This document shows positions 1 through 6,064 of a stretch of 8,352 bases of DNA, piece by piece; the first letter of the stretch is position 1; each line of letters begins with the position of its first letter. The translations under genes and the position numbers were made by a program. The notes beneath the pieces were generated by a model. It had not been told where the DNA came from, made no database searches, and was given only the letters and a program-made list of their open reading frames with translations. The DNA is from an archaeon (GTDB lineage Archaea; Iainarchaeota; Iainarchaeia; Iainarchaeales; Iainarchaeaceae). Location: the NCBI GenBank assembly GCA_005239615.1, contig SBBR01000097.1:1-8352 (forward strand), given 5' to 3'.

Positions 1-242
1 AGGCAACAGTGGTAGTGTTCCGTGAAATCGGCGATTCTGGCCTGCCAAGTTTGGGAGTTTGGAAGTGCAGGGAATGCGTGAGGGATGCGATGAAAAGCAA
101 GCCGCTGGATTTTTCTGGCATTGGATTGGCATTGAAGTATCTTGAAACAAGGCTCACCGTGCCGATGAAATTCTGGCTCAAGCAGAGCAGAGTGCTCGAC
201 AATGTTTTCCACCAGAGGAAGATAACCTCTTTCATGCCGTGA
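1..242 (+). CDS. Nre-like DNA repair protein, C-terminal end (partial)
   Basis: This is the last 79 codons of a gene that enters from the left edge; the frame is open from base 3, so the internal GTG at 9 need not be its start. The segment FREIGDSGLPSLGVWKCREC followed by VRDAMKSKP resembles the C-terminal part of archaeal Nre (NreA/NreB) proteins, where a REI...P.GVW..RE..R.A pattern is typical as I remember the family. The protein ends QRKITSFMP, which fits a PCNA-interacting (PIP) box: Q, then I three residues on, then F three further, with M in place of the second aromatic residue. Nre proteins are DNA-damage-response factors that bind the PCNA clamp through such a tail. The gene ends two bases before the convergent RFC-S stop. 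Without the N-terminal part and its metal-binding motif the family call stays tentative, but the PIP-like tail is plain. Confidence 0.65.
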   Translation, partial: ATVVVFREIGDSGLPSLGVWKCRECVRDAMKSKPLDFSGIGLALKYLETRLTVPMKFWLKQSRVLDNVFHQRKITSFMP

Positions 243-244
243 AA

Positions 245-1231
245 TTATTTTCGGTGCTTCATGAACTGCGCCAGCAGCGCTTCCAGTTGTATCCTCTCGT
301 TAGCCCCTTCCACGAGGCGGAAGTTGTACTCGCCTACCTTATCCAGCAATTCAATCTTCTCTTTCCCGGGCAGTTCCTTCTCGTCCATTGAGACGAGCTC
401 ACGGTGCAACTGCACTATCACATCCTCTCCGCTCATGCCGTGCTCGTACATGAGCTTGTCAAGCGCTGCCCTAGCCTCTAGGAATTTTCCTGCAAGACCG
501 AGCTGTATCATCCGCTTCACTTCTTCCGGCCTCGCGCGGGAACTCACTTCATAAACCACCTTCTCGGTGACCTTCTCGCCGAGCGAGGCGGAAGCCTGCA
601 GCACGTTCACGGCATTCCTCAAATCCCCCTCCGCGACATACACGATGGCATCGAGTGCCTTCTGGTCTATGTGCACCTTCTCCTCATCCGCAACATACTT
701 AATTCTGCCTTCGATGTCCTTCGCGGAGAGGCGGTTGAACCTGTAAACAACGCATCGCGACTGTATCGGTTCGATAAGCTTGCTTGAATAGTTACAGGAC
801 AAAATAAATCTGCACGTTCTTGAGTACTTCTCCATTGTCCTGCGCAGGGCCTGCTGTGCGTCATTGGTTAGGGCGTCGCTCTCGTCCAAAAATATTATCT
901 TGAAGCCGGAGTCGAATGCTAGCGTGCGCGCAAAGTCCTTTATCGTTTCCCGCACGACATCGATGCCCCTTTCATCGCTCGCATTCAGCTCTAGGAAGTT
1001 CTGCTGGAAGCTTCCAGAAAAGAGTTCTTTCGCGAGCGCCACTGCGCAGCTCGTCTTGCCAACCCCTGCAGGCCCGGAGAACATGAGGTTTGGCATGGTT
1101 TTGTTCTTCACGTAGCTCTCGAGCCTTGCCGTGATGTCTTTTTGGCCGACCACGTCCTTTAGCTTCTCCGGCCTGTACTTCTCTATCCACGGCAGCTCAA
1201 TTGCGCTCGTGCCTTCCCCAGGCTCTTTCAT
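245..1231 (-). CDS. rfcS: Replication factor C small subunit (clamp loader)
   Basis: AAA+ ATPase subunit of the archaeal clamp loader, which opens PCNA and loads it on primed DNA. From the ATG at 1231 the protein has 328 residues, normal for RFC-S. Visible motifs are the RFC box PWIEKYRP (14-21), Walker A GPAGVGKT (53-60), Walker B LDESD (115-119), sensor 1 around N147, the SRC arginine-finger motif (158-160) and sensor 2 GDLRN (202-206); a helical collar domain follows. An upstream in-frame ATG at 1264 would add 11 residues. I prefer 1231 because the TATA-like box TTTAAAA (1261-1255 on this strand) lies about 27 bases before it, the spacing of a leaderless archaeal transcript, and would otherwise be inside the coding region. 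The gene is convergent with the Nre-like gene, with two bases between their stops. No large subunit is in the window. Confidence 0.96.
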   Translation of the reverse strand: MKEPGEGTSAIELPWIEKYRPEKLKDVVGQKDITARLESYVKNKTMPNLMFSGPAGVGKTSCAVALAKELFSGSFQQNFLELNASDERGIDVVRETIKDFARTLAFDSGFKIIFLDESDALTNDAQQALRRTMEKYSRTCRFILSCNYSSKLIEPIQSRCVVYRFNRLSAKDIEGRIKYVADEEKVHIDQKALDAIVYVAEGDLRNAVNVLQASASLGEKVTEKVVYEVSSRARPEEVKRMIQLGLAGKFLEARAALDKLMYEHGMSGEDVIVQLHRELVSMDEKELPGKEKIELLDKVGEYNFRLVEGANERIQLEALLAQFMKHRK

Positions 1232-1254
1232 GGACGTATTGGGGTGTCGAATCG

Positions 1255-1261
1255 TTTTAAA
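1255..1261 (-). promoter_or_regulatory. TATA-like box of the RFC small subunit gene
   Basis: On the minus strand this reads TTTAAAA. Its centre is about 27 bases before the ATG at 1231, which fits transcription starting at or next to the start codon, that is a leaderless mRNA. It lies in the nine-base string GTTTTAAAC (1254-1262, + strand), which recurs at 1311-1319 before the divergent gene. Confidence 0.55.
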
Positions 1262-1311
1262 CATGAACGTTTTTTTCGGGGGCGTTTTTTTGTTTTGGGC
1301 AACTGCAACAG

Positions 1312-1318
1312 TTTTAAA
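1312..1318 (+). promoter_or_regulatory. TATA-like box of the four-helix membrane protein gene
   Basis: TTTTAAA, centred about 34 bases before the ATG at 1349, so the expected leader is under ten bases. It is in the string GTTTTAAAC (1311-1319), identical to the one serving the divergent RFC-S gene. Confidence 0.5.
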
Positions 1319-1348
1319 CCGATTGAACCGATTCTTATTCTGGTCGGC

Positions 1349-1915
1349 ATGAACCAGGGTCTTCTCAGGGCTTTCGTTGTTTTCGTGATGGTGTACGTCG
1401 CGCTCTATATCCTCAGCTTCCTCGGCAGCTCGGCAGGCCTCTTGAAGTGGCTTCCAGGGAACGGTTTCCTGGATTTTTCAGCATTTGACATCTCTCGCCT
1501 GGACTATTCACTTTGGCTCCTTCCAATTGTTGGGTTCTGGCTGATTTACATGGGATTCCCATGGCTTAGGCAGGAATTCGGGTTCGGCGAACTTTTCGAA
1601 TATGCGTTCCCCTTGCTCTTGATAGTGCTATCCTATTTCGCCTTCAGCACGGCCATTTTCTATTACTACCAAAACCAGGCATTCTTTGCCTCGCGTGATT
1701 TCAGGTATGAGGTGCCGGAGGGGAAGCCTTTTGACGGCCACTTCTATGTCCTTGACGGCGAGGGGCGGAAAGTCACCATACTGCAGTTAAACTATTGGAA
1801 CTACTTCGTCAACTCGACTTTCCTATATTTCGTACTCGCTGCCCTCGGCGGCTGGGGTGCTAGGATGCTCATTGAGAGCCTTGATGAAAGGCGACCCAAA
1901 AAAGGAAAGGAATAG
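1349..1915 (+). CDS. Four-helix membrane protein, function unknown
   Basis: I do not recognise a family. From the ATG at 1349 the product has 188 residues. Hydrophobic stretches suggest four membrane helices at about 5-25, 53-72, 85-106 and 157-175. The loop between helices 3 and 4 (about 107-156) is the only sizeable soluble part and looks beta-rich, with the segments FRYEVPEGKPFDGHFYVLDG and RKVTILQL; it could be a small extracytoplasmic domain. The C-terminal tail is strongly charged (ERRPKKGKE), as expected for a cytoplasmic end. The frame is open upstream to an ATG at 1244, but that extension is basic, overlaps the RFC-S gene and contains the TATA-like box, so it is not used. There is a 91-base gap to the next gene on the same strand. 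Confidence 0.75.
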   Translation: MNQGLLRAFVVFVMVYVALYILSFLGSSAGLLKWLPGNGFLDFSAFDISRLDYSLWLLPIVGFWLIYMGFPWLRQEFGFGELFEYAFPLLLIVLSYFAFSTAIFYYYQNQAFFASRDFRYEVPEGKPFDGHFYVLDGEGRKVTILQLNYWNYFVNSTFLYFVLAALGGWGARMLIESLDERRPKKGKE

Positions 1916-1956
1916 CTGCCCCAGTGAAGGCGCATCATCTGTCCAACAGCAAGGCC

Positions 1957-1963
1957 ATAAAAG
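1957..1963 (+). promoter_or_regulatory. Possible TATA-like box of the methylthiotransferase gene
   Basis: ATAAAAG in the gap 1916-2006. Initiation about 25 bases further on would give a leader of about 20 bases to the TTG at 2007. The gap is otherwise featureless, so a separate promoter here is plausible but not proven. Confidence 0.35.
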
Positions 1964-2006
1964 CTTTCCCTGCAAAAATGTCCGTATTATCACGGGGCTG
2001 TTTTCT

Positions 2007-3407
2007 TTGAGGCTTTACGTTGAGGGCCATGGCTGCTCAATGGCTCAGGCGGAGACCGGCGCGATAAAAGGCCACGCCTTAGCCAGCGGCTTCCATCTCT
2101 CGGAAGCCAAGGACGCGGACTTCCTTGTGATTAACACCTGTGCAGTGAAGGAGAAAACTGAATTCAAGATGCTGCGCAGGATAAGGGCGCTCAGCAAAAT
2201 CGCCTCCGAAAATAACTCGCGCCTGATTGTCTTCGGCTGCCTGCCCAAGGTCAACCCCAGCATCATCGATGAAGTTGCACCAGGCGTCATAATGGTGGGC
2301 CCAGACCTTGAGGGATTATCCAGGGCACTTGGCATAAAGGAGGAACGGTTCTCTCCTTTGGTGCCGCAGGTAAGGCCGAATGCGAATGTTGAGATTATGC
2401 CGATTGCAAGCGGGTGCACCAATTTCTGCACCTTCTGCGGCACAAAGCTCGCGAGGGGCAACATCAGGAGCCACAGCCCTGCCCAGCTAAGGGCTCGCCT
2501 CGAGTCGTCGCTCAGGGACACAAGGGAATTCTGGCTCACGGGGCAGGACACCGGGGCTTACGGCCTCGACAATGGCAGCTCTCTCCCGGAGCTCCTTTCA
2601 GAGCTTCTCTCTGTGGAAGGCGAATTCAGGGTCCGCATCGGTATGATGAACCCACACCACCTCCGCAGGATTTACACAGAGCTCGTCCCGTTGTTCAGGG
2701 ACAGGAGGCTCTACAGGTTCCTCCACATCCCAGTGCAGGCAGGTTCCGACAGGGTGCTTTCCCTTATGAGGCGCGGCTACACCTCGACACAATTCATAGC
2801 GTTGGTTTCGCGGCTCAGGGAGGATGTGCCCGGCATAACCATCGCTACAGACATCATTGTGGGCTTTCCCTCGGAAACCGAGAAGGAGTTCGGCGAAACC
2901 ATGGCGCTCATTAGGGAGGTCGAGCCTGATGTAGTGAACATCTCCCGCTTCGGCGCCCGGCTCGGTACCAAGGCCGCTGCGATGGAAGGCCAGCTTCCCG
3001 GTTCGGTCCTCAAGGAGAGGAGTAGAAAGCTCACTTCGCTTTGCAGGGAAATTTCCATGCGCCAAAATGCCCGCATGATGGGAAAAACAGAAATAGCTTT
3101 TTTTTCAGAGGTCGGGCCGAAAGGCAACTTTGTGGGAAGGACATCCAACTACAAGCCTATAGTGGTGGGCGAAAACCTGCTTGGAAAATTTGCGGAAGTG
3201 GAGGTATTGGCGGCTTTTCCCACCTACCTGCATGGCACTGTGGCCGCTTCCAGGCACGCGCACGGCAACAAAGACACTGGTGCTGTCTCTGCGGATGGTT
3301 TTCCAGACGGGCAGGGCACAGCTGGCAGCCGCTCGTGCCCAGGCCCGGCACCGACACTTCCACTCAATATGAGATCGACAAGGATGGCGCCTTTATTTGT
3401 ACCTTAA
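2007..3407 (+). CDS. tRNA-t6A37 methylthiotransferase, archaeal CDKAL1-type (MiaB-like)
   Basis: Radical-SAM enzyme that adds a methylthio group to t6A at tRNA position 37, giving ms2t6A. The N-terminal domain has the three cluster-binding cysteines expected of the family: C10 in EGHGCS, C45 in INTCAVKEKTE and C78 in FGCLPK. The radical-SAM triad is C137, C141, C144 (GCTNFCTFCG). LTGQDTGAYG, IPVQAGSD, TDIIVGFPSETE and SRFGARLGTKAA follow, all typical of the archaeal/CDKAL1 branch. A TRAM RNA-binding domain covers about 357-414. The TTG at 2007 is chosen because MRLYVEGHGC matches the usual beginning of this family; the frame is open upstream to 1857, but that part overlaps the membrane gene and looks non-coding. 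Oddly, after the TRAM end (YLHGTVAA) there is a 52-residue Gly/Ala/Pro/Ser-rich tail that family members do not normally have, and its stop lies inside the repeat at 3391. Confidence 0.92.
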   Translation: MRLYVEGHGCSMAQAETGAIKGHALASGFHLSEAKDADFLVINTCAVKEKTEFKMLRRIRALSKIASENNSRLIVFGCLPKVNPSIIDEVAPGVIMVGPDLEGLSRALGIKEERFSPLVPQVRPNANVEIMPIASGCTNFCTFCGTKLARGNIRSHSPAQLRARLESSLRDTREFWLTGQDTGAYGLDNGSSLPELLSELLSVEGEFRVRIGMMNPHHLRRIYTELVPLFRDRRLYRFLHIPVQAGSDRVLSLMRRGYTSTQFIALVSRLREDVPGITIATDIIVGFPSETEKEFGETMALIREVEPDVVNISRFGARLGTKAAAMEGQLPGSVLKERSRKLTSLCREISMRQNARMMGKTEIAFFSEVGPKGNFVGRTSNYKPIVVGENLLGKFAEVEVLAAFPTYLHGTVAASRHAHGNKDTGAVSADGFPDGQGTAGSRSCPGPAPTLPLNMRSTRMAPLFVP

Positions 3408-3422
3408 ATCATCCATTAAGCC
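3391..3422 (+). repeat. Imperfect AT-rich direct repeat, copy 1
   Basis: A 32-base unit beginning CTTTATTTGT, matching 27 of 32 bases with copy 2, which starts 66 bases later. It holds a 5-base dyad, CTTAA at 3403-3407 and TTAAG at 3416-3420. The methylthiotransferase stop codon (3405-3407) lies in this copy. Weaker similarity extends on both sides (GATG-CG before, AGTG..A.GG after), so the unit may be a diverged tandem duplication of about 50-60 bases. Confidence 0.7.
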
Positions 3423-3456
3423 TATTGTAGTGTCAGGGGCCGCCGAGCGATGCCGA

Positions 3457-3488
3457 CTTTATTTGTGTCTTTAATCATCAATTAAACC
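3457..3488 (+). repeat. Imperfect AT-rich direct repeat, copy 2
   Basis: Second copy of the unit at 3391. It differs at five positions and contains a perfect 6-base dyad, TTTAAT (3470-3475) and ATTAAA (3481-3486), around a 5-base centre. TTTAAT or AATTAAA could serve as the TATA element of the membrane gene starting at 3534; the paired dyads could equally be operator sites. Both readings are inference. Confidence 0.7.
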
Positions 3489-3533
3489 CAGTGCTAAGGT
3501 GGGCGATCGGCCCCGTTGCATCCTGTGCAGTTG

Positions 3534-4310
3534 ATGCCTTTTAATACTTTTTCTCGTATTAGCTCCTTAGGGGATGAGGTGGTCTTCAGGCAGTCTTTGG
3601 GTTCATATGCGCGCAGCCTCACTACAGCGCTCGGGTTTGTGCTCCTCCTGATTTTTGTCCTCCCTTTTTTCTGGATATCCAACACTATCGTTTCCTCAGG
3701 AACCGTGCTCATAGACTACGGCTTCCTCAGGCAGCCTTTGCCCTATTGGCTGGCCCTTCTCGGCCTGTCGCTCGTTTTCCTTTTCTCATATTCGGTTCTG
3801 GTTTCATTGATGGTGTTTGCTGTCAGGAACGACCTGAGTTCTGTCAAGGTCCGCCTTTACCTCAAGGAAAAGATTGACAAGTTCGCGCTCAAGTACTTTG
3901 TGTTCCTCGCGGCCTTCACCATAATTGCCGCCATAGCTGCGTCGCTGCTCGTGGATGCGGGTGTGCCCATGCCTGTCGTGAACCTCGCTCTCCTGCTTCT
4001 GTCAACGTCATTCCTTTTCCTGCCGCAGGCAATAGTGATTGACGAGGAGAGCCTCTTCAGCTCAATCCTCACCAACTGGGAATACATCCTGAAGAACCCG
4101 GGGAGCTTCCTCGTTGTTATTGCATTCGGTGCCGTGAGCATACTCGGCCTGCAGGTGATCGAGTTCGCGCTTGACTACTTTTTGTTTGCCGGCAACTTCG
4201 TTTCCCTGCTTGTTGCGCTGGTTTTCCTCGTGCCTTACACCGAGGCTCTCAAGACCTACATTTATATGAACCGCTTCGGGATAATGCAGAGCTACCACAA
4301 AGTGCAGTAG
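3534..4310 (+). CDS. Six-helix membrane protein, function unknown
   Basis: No family is recognised with confidence. From the ATG at 3534 the protein has 258 residues; TTG 3516 and GTG 3525 are in-frame alternatives and I see no ribosome-binding site that decides. Hydrophobic segments suggest six membrane helices at about 32-50, 71-97, 119-140, 147-168, 192-216 and 222-240. The N-terminal 28 residues look amphipathic, with charged residues around DEVVFRQSLGSYARS. A short cytoplasmic-type loop DEESLFSSILTNWEYILKNP (170-189) precedes helix 5. This layout, with a conserved-looking loop before the last helix pair and a YTEALKTYIYMN ending, is reminiscent of archaeal six-helix proteins related to the glycerophosphodiesterase membrane domain, but that is only a resemblance. 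Its 3' end is convergent with the ATP-cone gene, 35 bases away, and the repeat pair lies just upstream. Confidence 0.75.
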   Translation: MPFNTFSRISSLGDEVVFRQSLGSYARSLTTALGFVLLLIFVLPFFWISNTIVSSGTVLIDYGFLRQPLPYWLALLGLSLVFLFSYSVLVSLMVFAVRNDLSSVKVRLYLKEKIDKFALKYFVFLAAFTIIAAIAASLLVDAGVPMPVVNLALLLLSTSFLFLPQAIVIDEESLFSSILTNWEYILKNPGSFLVVIAFGAVSILGLQVIEFALDYFLFAGNFVSLLVALVFLVPYTEALKTYIYMNRFGIMQSYHKVQ

Positions 4311-4345
4311 GGTTCTCCGGCACCGCAAATACACGCTTCCCGACT

Positions 4346-5938
4346 TTAGTCCAATGCCACGATATCCTTACCCGCCCTCTTTTCAGGAGGGGCTTGCGGC
4401 ACGACCTCGACGCATGGCACATCTCCAAGCAGCGCCTCGGCATCCTTGAGGGATGACACGGCATACGCGAACCCATAATTGTTCCTTGCCTTCTGGCCCA
4501 CGTGCCCGAGGAGCATTTCCTGCGTGGCCCCCTTCTCGCCTATTATTTCGAATATGTGCCGGCTCTCATGTTCCGGCATTTCCATCACCATGAACCCTTC
4601 CTTCTGGAGCCCCGCTATAATTCCCTCTGCTGCCTTTGAAGGGTTGTCTTGGCTCAGCGCCCTTGACGCCCTGAGGAGGCCTGCAAGGCACACTCCGGTT
4701 GAGGTCTCCTCGGCAGCCCACTTTTCAATATAGTTCCTCTTTGAGAGCAGCTGCCTTTTATGCGCAGACAGCGACGATATTGTTTCCGTGACCTCCTCAA
4801 GCAAGGAGAAGAACCCTTTCTCGTCTCCCGCGGTTTGCGCAATCTTTTCGAGGTTTATGCCCACTAGATGCAGCAGGCCGCTGTTGTTGCCGACAGCCAC
4901 TACCCAATCATACAGCACCACCCTGCTCCGGGAATTGTTCATCGCCGTGATTTTCTCCTGAGGGGCACTACCAAGCAGCTTGAGCTGGTAGCGGCTGTCA
5001 ACAGAGACACAGTAAGAGAATGAATCCGACGCTCCTCCAATAAGCCTGTTGGCGGTCTGTACAGCCTTCTTCTTGAGGTGGCTTTTCTCCTTCCACCCGA
5101 AATCCGCGAATAGAGCGAGCTCCGCCACCCTGCGACCCTTTGTTAAGGAAAAGATTTTTTCCGCAGAGGCGGCCGCGCCGGATTTTTTTTCCGTTGCACC
5201 CGCGTCTGCAAGCGAGAAGTTCCACGCGGCTGCTGTTGAAGGGACGGAGCATATGTTGTCGAGTTCTTTCGCTGAAACTGCCATGTCCTCAACCTCGCCT
5301 TCAAAGAATTTTGGTGCGCAGAAGATTTTCGTGGCAAAATCCTCAGGATAGAAGATGTGTATGAGGGAGTCGAAGTGCATTTCCCTTGCCCTTCCTGTGA
5401 TGAGCGACAGCCATGCGTACTCCCGCATTATCTCGGGGTTGTCGAACCTCCACGCCTCGAGCCTCTTTCCCACCTCGAACACAGGCATGCCAATGCGCGA
5501 GTATTCCCTGTGCACTGGCTCGTGCCCATACTCAAGCAGCTTCGAGCTCACCATTTCGCGGATTAGCGGGGTGTTAAGGTACTCTATCTTCAGGTCCTTT
5601 ATCCTGTCCTCGACCTCGGAGCCTATCTTTTCGGCAACGGCCCTGCTGACCTTTGTTTCGCGGAGCAGGGACTTTATTATGTTACCCCTGTCGAACCTCT
5701 CCCTCTTCTCCTTGGAGGTAAAAACCTTCATCCTCTCGAAAGAGATGAAAGTCCCTGCCGCCCCTGGATTGAGCTTCTCCATGGCCTCGAACGCCCTCTT
5801 CCTGAGCTGCTGTTCATTGCCCTGAAATTGCTCTAGTTCCTTCAGGACGCGTATAGCCTGCCATTTCGTGGCGCCGGCCTCCTGCATCTCGAATGCGATG
5901 CGCTGGACAGCCTCCCTTACAGGCCTACCTTCCTCCAT
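4346..5938 (-). CDS. ATP-cone protein with a degenerate NrdD-like (anaerobic ribonucleotide reductase) body
   Basis: 530 residues from the ATG at 5938, which has a weak AGGT seven bases upstream; an in-frame TTG at 5971 would add 11. Residues 71-147 form an ATP-cone, the allosteric ATP/dATP-sensing domain of ribonucleotide reductases (MKVFTSKEKRERFDRGNIIK through LIREMVSSKLLEYGHE). The preceding part (7-70, ending LNPGAAGTFISFERM) may be a second, partial cone. After the cone, REYSRIGMPVFEV and DNPEIMREYA recall the start of the NrdD core. GLLHLVGINLEKIA (354-365) then GDEKGFF and KRQLL recall the NrdD segment G.IGVVTINLPRIA..., and MPEHES (454-459) recalls its TPAES motif. Catalytic marks are missing: no CRT cysteine before residue 354 and no R.CGY glycyl-radical motif at the C-terminus. 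I infer a non-catalytic, perhaps regulatory, relative of NrdD. True reductases are usually longer. It is divergent from the Lrp gene. Confidence 0.75.
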   Translation of the reverse strand: MEEGRPVREAVQRIAFEMQEAGATKWQAIRVLKELEQFQGNEQQLRKRAFEAMEKLNPGAAGTFISFERMKVFTSKEKRERFDRGNIIKSLLRETKVSRAVAEKIGSEVEDRIKDLKIEYLNTPLIREMVSSKLLEYGHEPVHREYSRIGMPVFEVGKRLEAWRFDNPEIMREYAWLSLITGRAREMHFDSLIHIFYPEDFATKIFCAPKFFEGEVEDMAVSAKELDNICSVPSTAAAWNFSLADAGATEKKSGAAASAEKIFSLTKGRRVAELALFADFGWKEKSHLKKKAVQTANRLIGGASDSFSYCVSVDSRYQLKLLGSAPQEKITAMNNSRSRVVLYDWVVAVGNNSGLLHLVGINLEKIAQTAGDEKGFFSLLEEVTETISSLSAHKRQLLSKRNYIEKWAAEETSTGVCLAGLLRASRALSQDNPSKAAEGIIAGLQKEGFMVMEMPEHESRHIFEIIGEKGATQEMLLGHVGQKARNNYGFAYAVSSLKDAEALLGDVPCVEVVPQAPPEKRAGKDIVALD

Positions 5939-5994
5939 GCCAAAAACCTTGTGGGAAGAATTCTTAACCAATTTTGAAAGGAAACCACGGCCGT

Positions 5995-6044
5995 TTAGGA
6001 AAATTAACTTTTTAAGGGTTATGCGTTAGGATACCTTAGGAAAA
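5995..6044. promoter_or_regulatory. Three TTAGGA repeats in the divergent promoter region
   Basis: TTAGGAAAA occurs at 5995-6003 and again at 6036-6044, with TTAGGATA at 6026-6033. The first and last are 41 bases apart and the last two 10 bases apart, near whole helical turns, so a protein could meet them on one face of the DNA. They sit between the ATP-cone gene and the Lrp gene, where an Lrp-family protein might bind to control both. TTAAAAA on the minus strand (6015-6009) is a candidate TATA element for the ATP-cone gene. Confidence 0.35.
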
Positions 6045-6051
6045 CGAGTTG

Positions 6052-6058
6052 TTTTATT
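6052..6058 (+). promoter_or_regulatory. Possible TATA-like box of the Lrp gene
   Basis: TTTTATT, centred 25 bases before the in-frame GTG at 6080. If used, it would give a leaderless mRNA starting at that GTG and not at 6065. TTTTTAA at 6009-6015 is the alternative and would give a leader of about 27 bases to 6065. Confidence 0.3.
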
Positions 6059-6064
6059 CGTGCG

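Noticed and set aside
1244..1348. N-terminal extension of the four-helix membrane protein from the ATG at 1244
   Set aside because: It overlaps the RFC-S start region and contains the TATA-like box at 1312; the added residues are basic and unlike the rest, and the ATG at 1349 begins directly before the first membrane helix.
1857..2006. N-terminal extension of the methylthiotransferase from 1857
   Set aside because: The extra 50 residues overlap the membrane gene in another frame, look non-coding, and the family normally begins right at RLYVEGHGC.
2045..2551. 168-residue antisense open frame inside the methylthiotransferase
   Set aside because: It lies wholly opposite a gene with clear family motifs and has no recognisable motif itself; it is a by-product of the codon use of the real gene.
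3098..3105. Run of eight T as a terminator or frameshift site
   Set aside because: It is inside the TRAM coding region and the frame continues correctly into the TRAM motifs after it.
3391..3488. Start of a CRISPR array
   Set aside because: Only two imperfect copies, AT-rich units and no further repeats or cas genes nearby.
3436..3514. GGGGCCG and CGGCCCC as a hairpin terminator
   Set aside because: The arms are only seven bases and are separated by 65 bases, with no T tract after them; chance in G+C-rich DNA is likely.
5355..5825. 156-residue open frame opposite the ATP-cone gene
   Set aside because: Serine/leucine-rich composition typical of an antisense shadow; the minus-strand frame carries the ATP-cone motifs.
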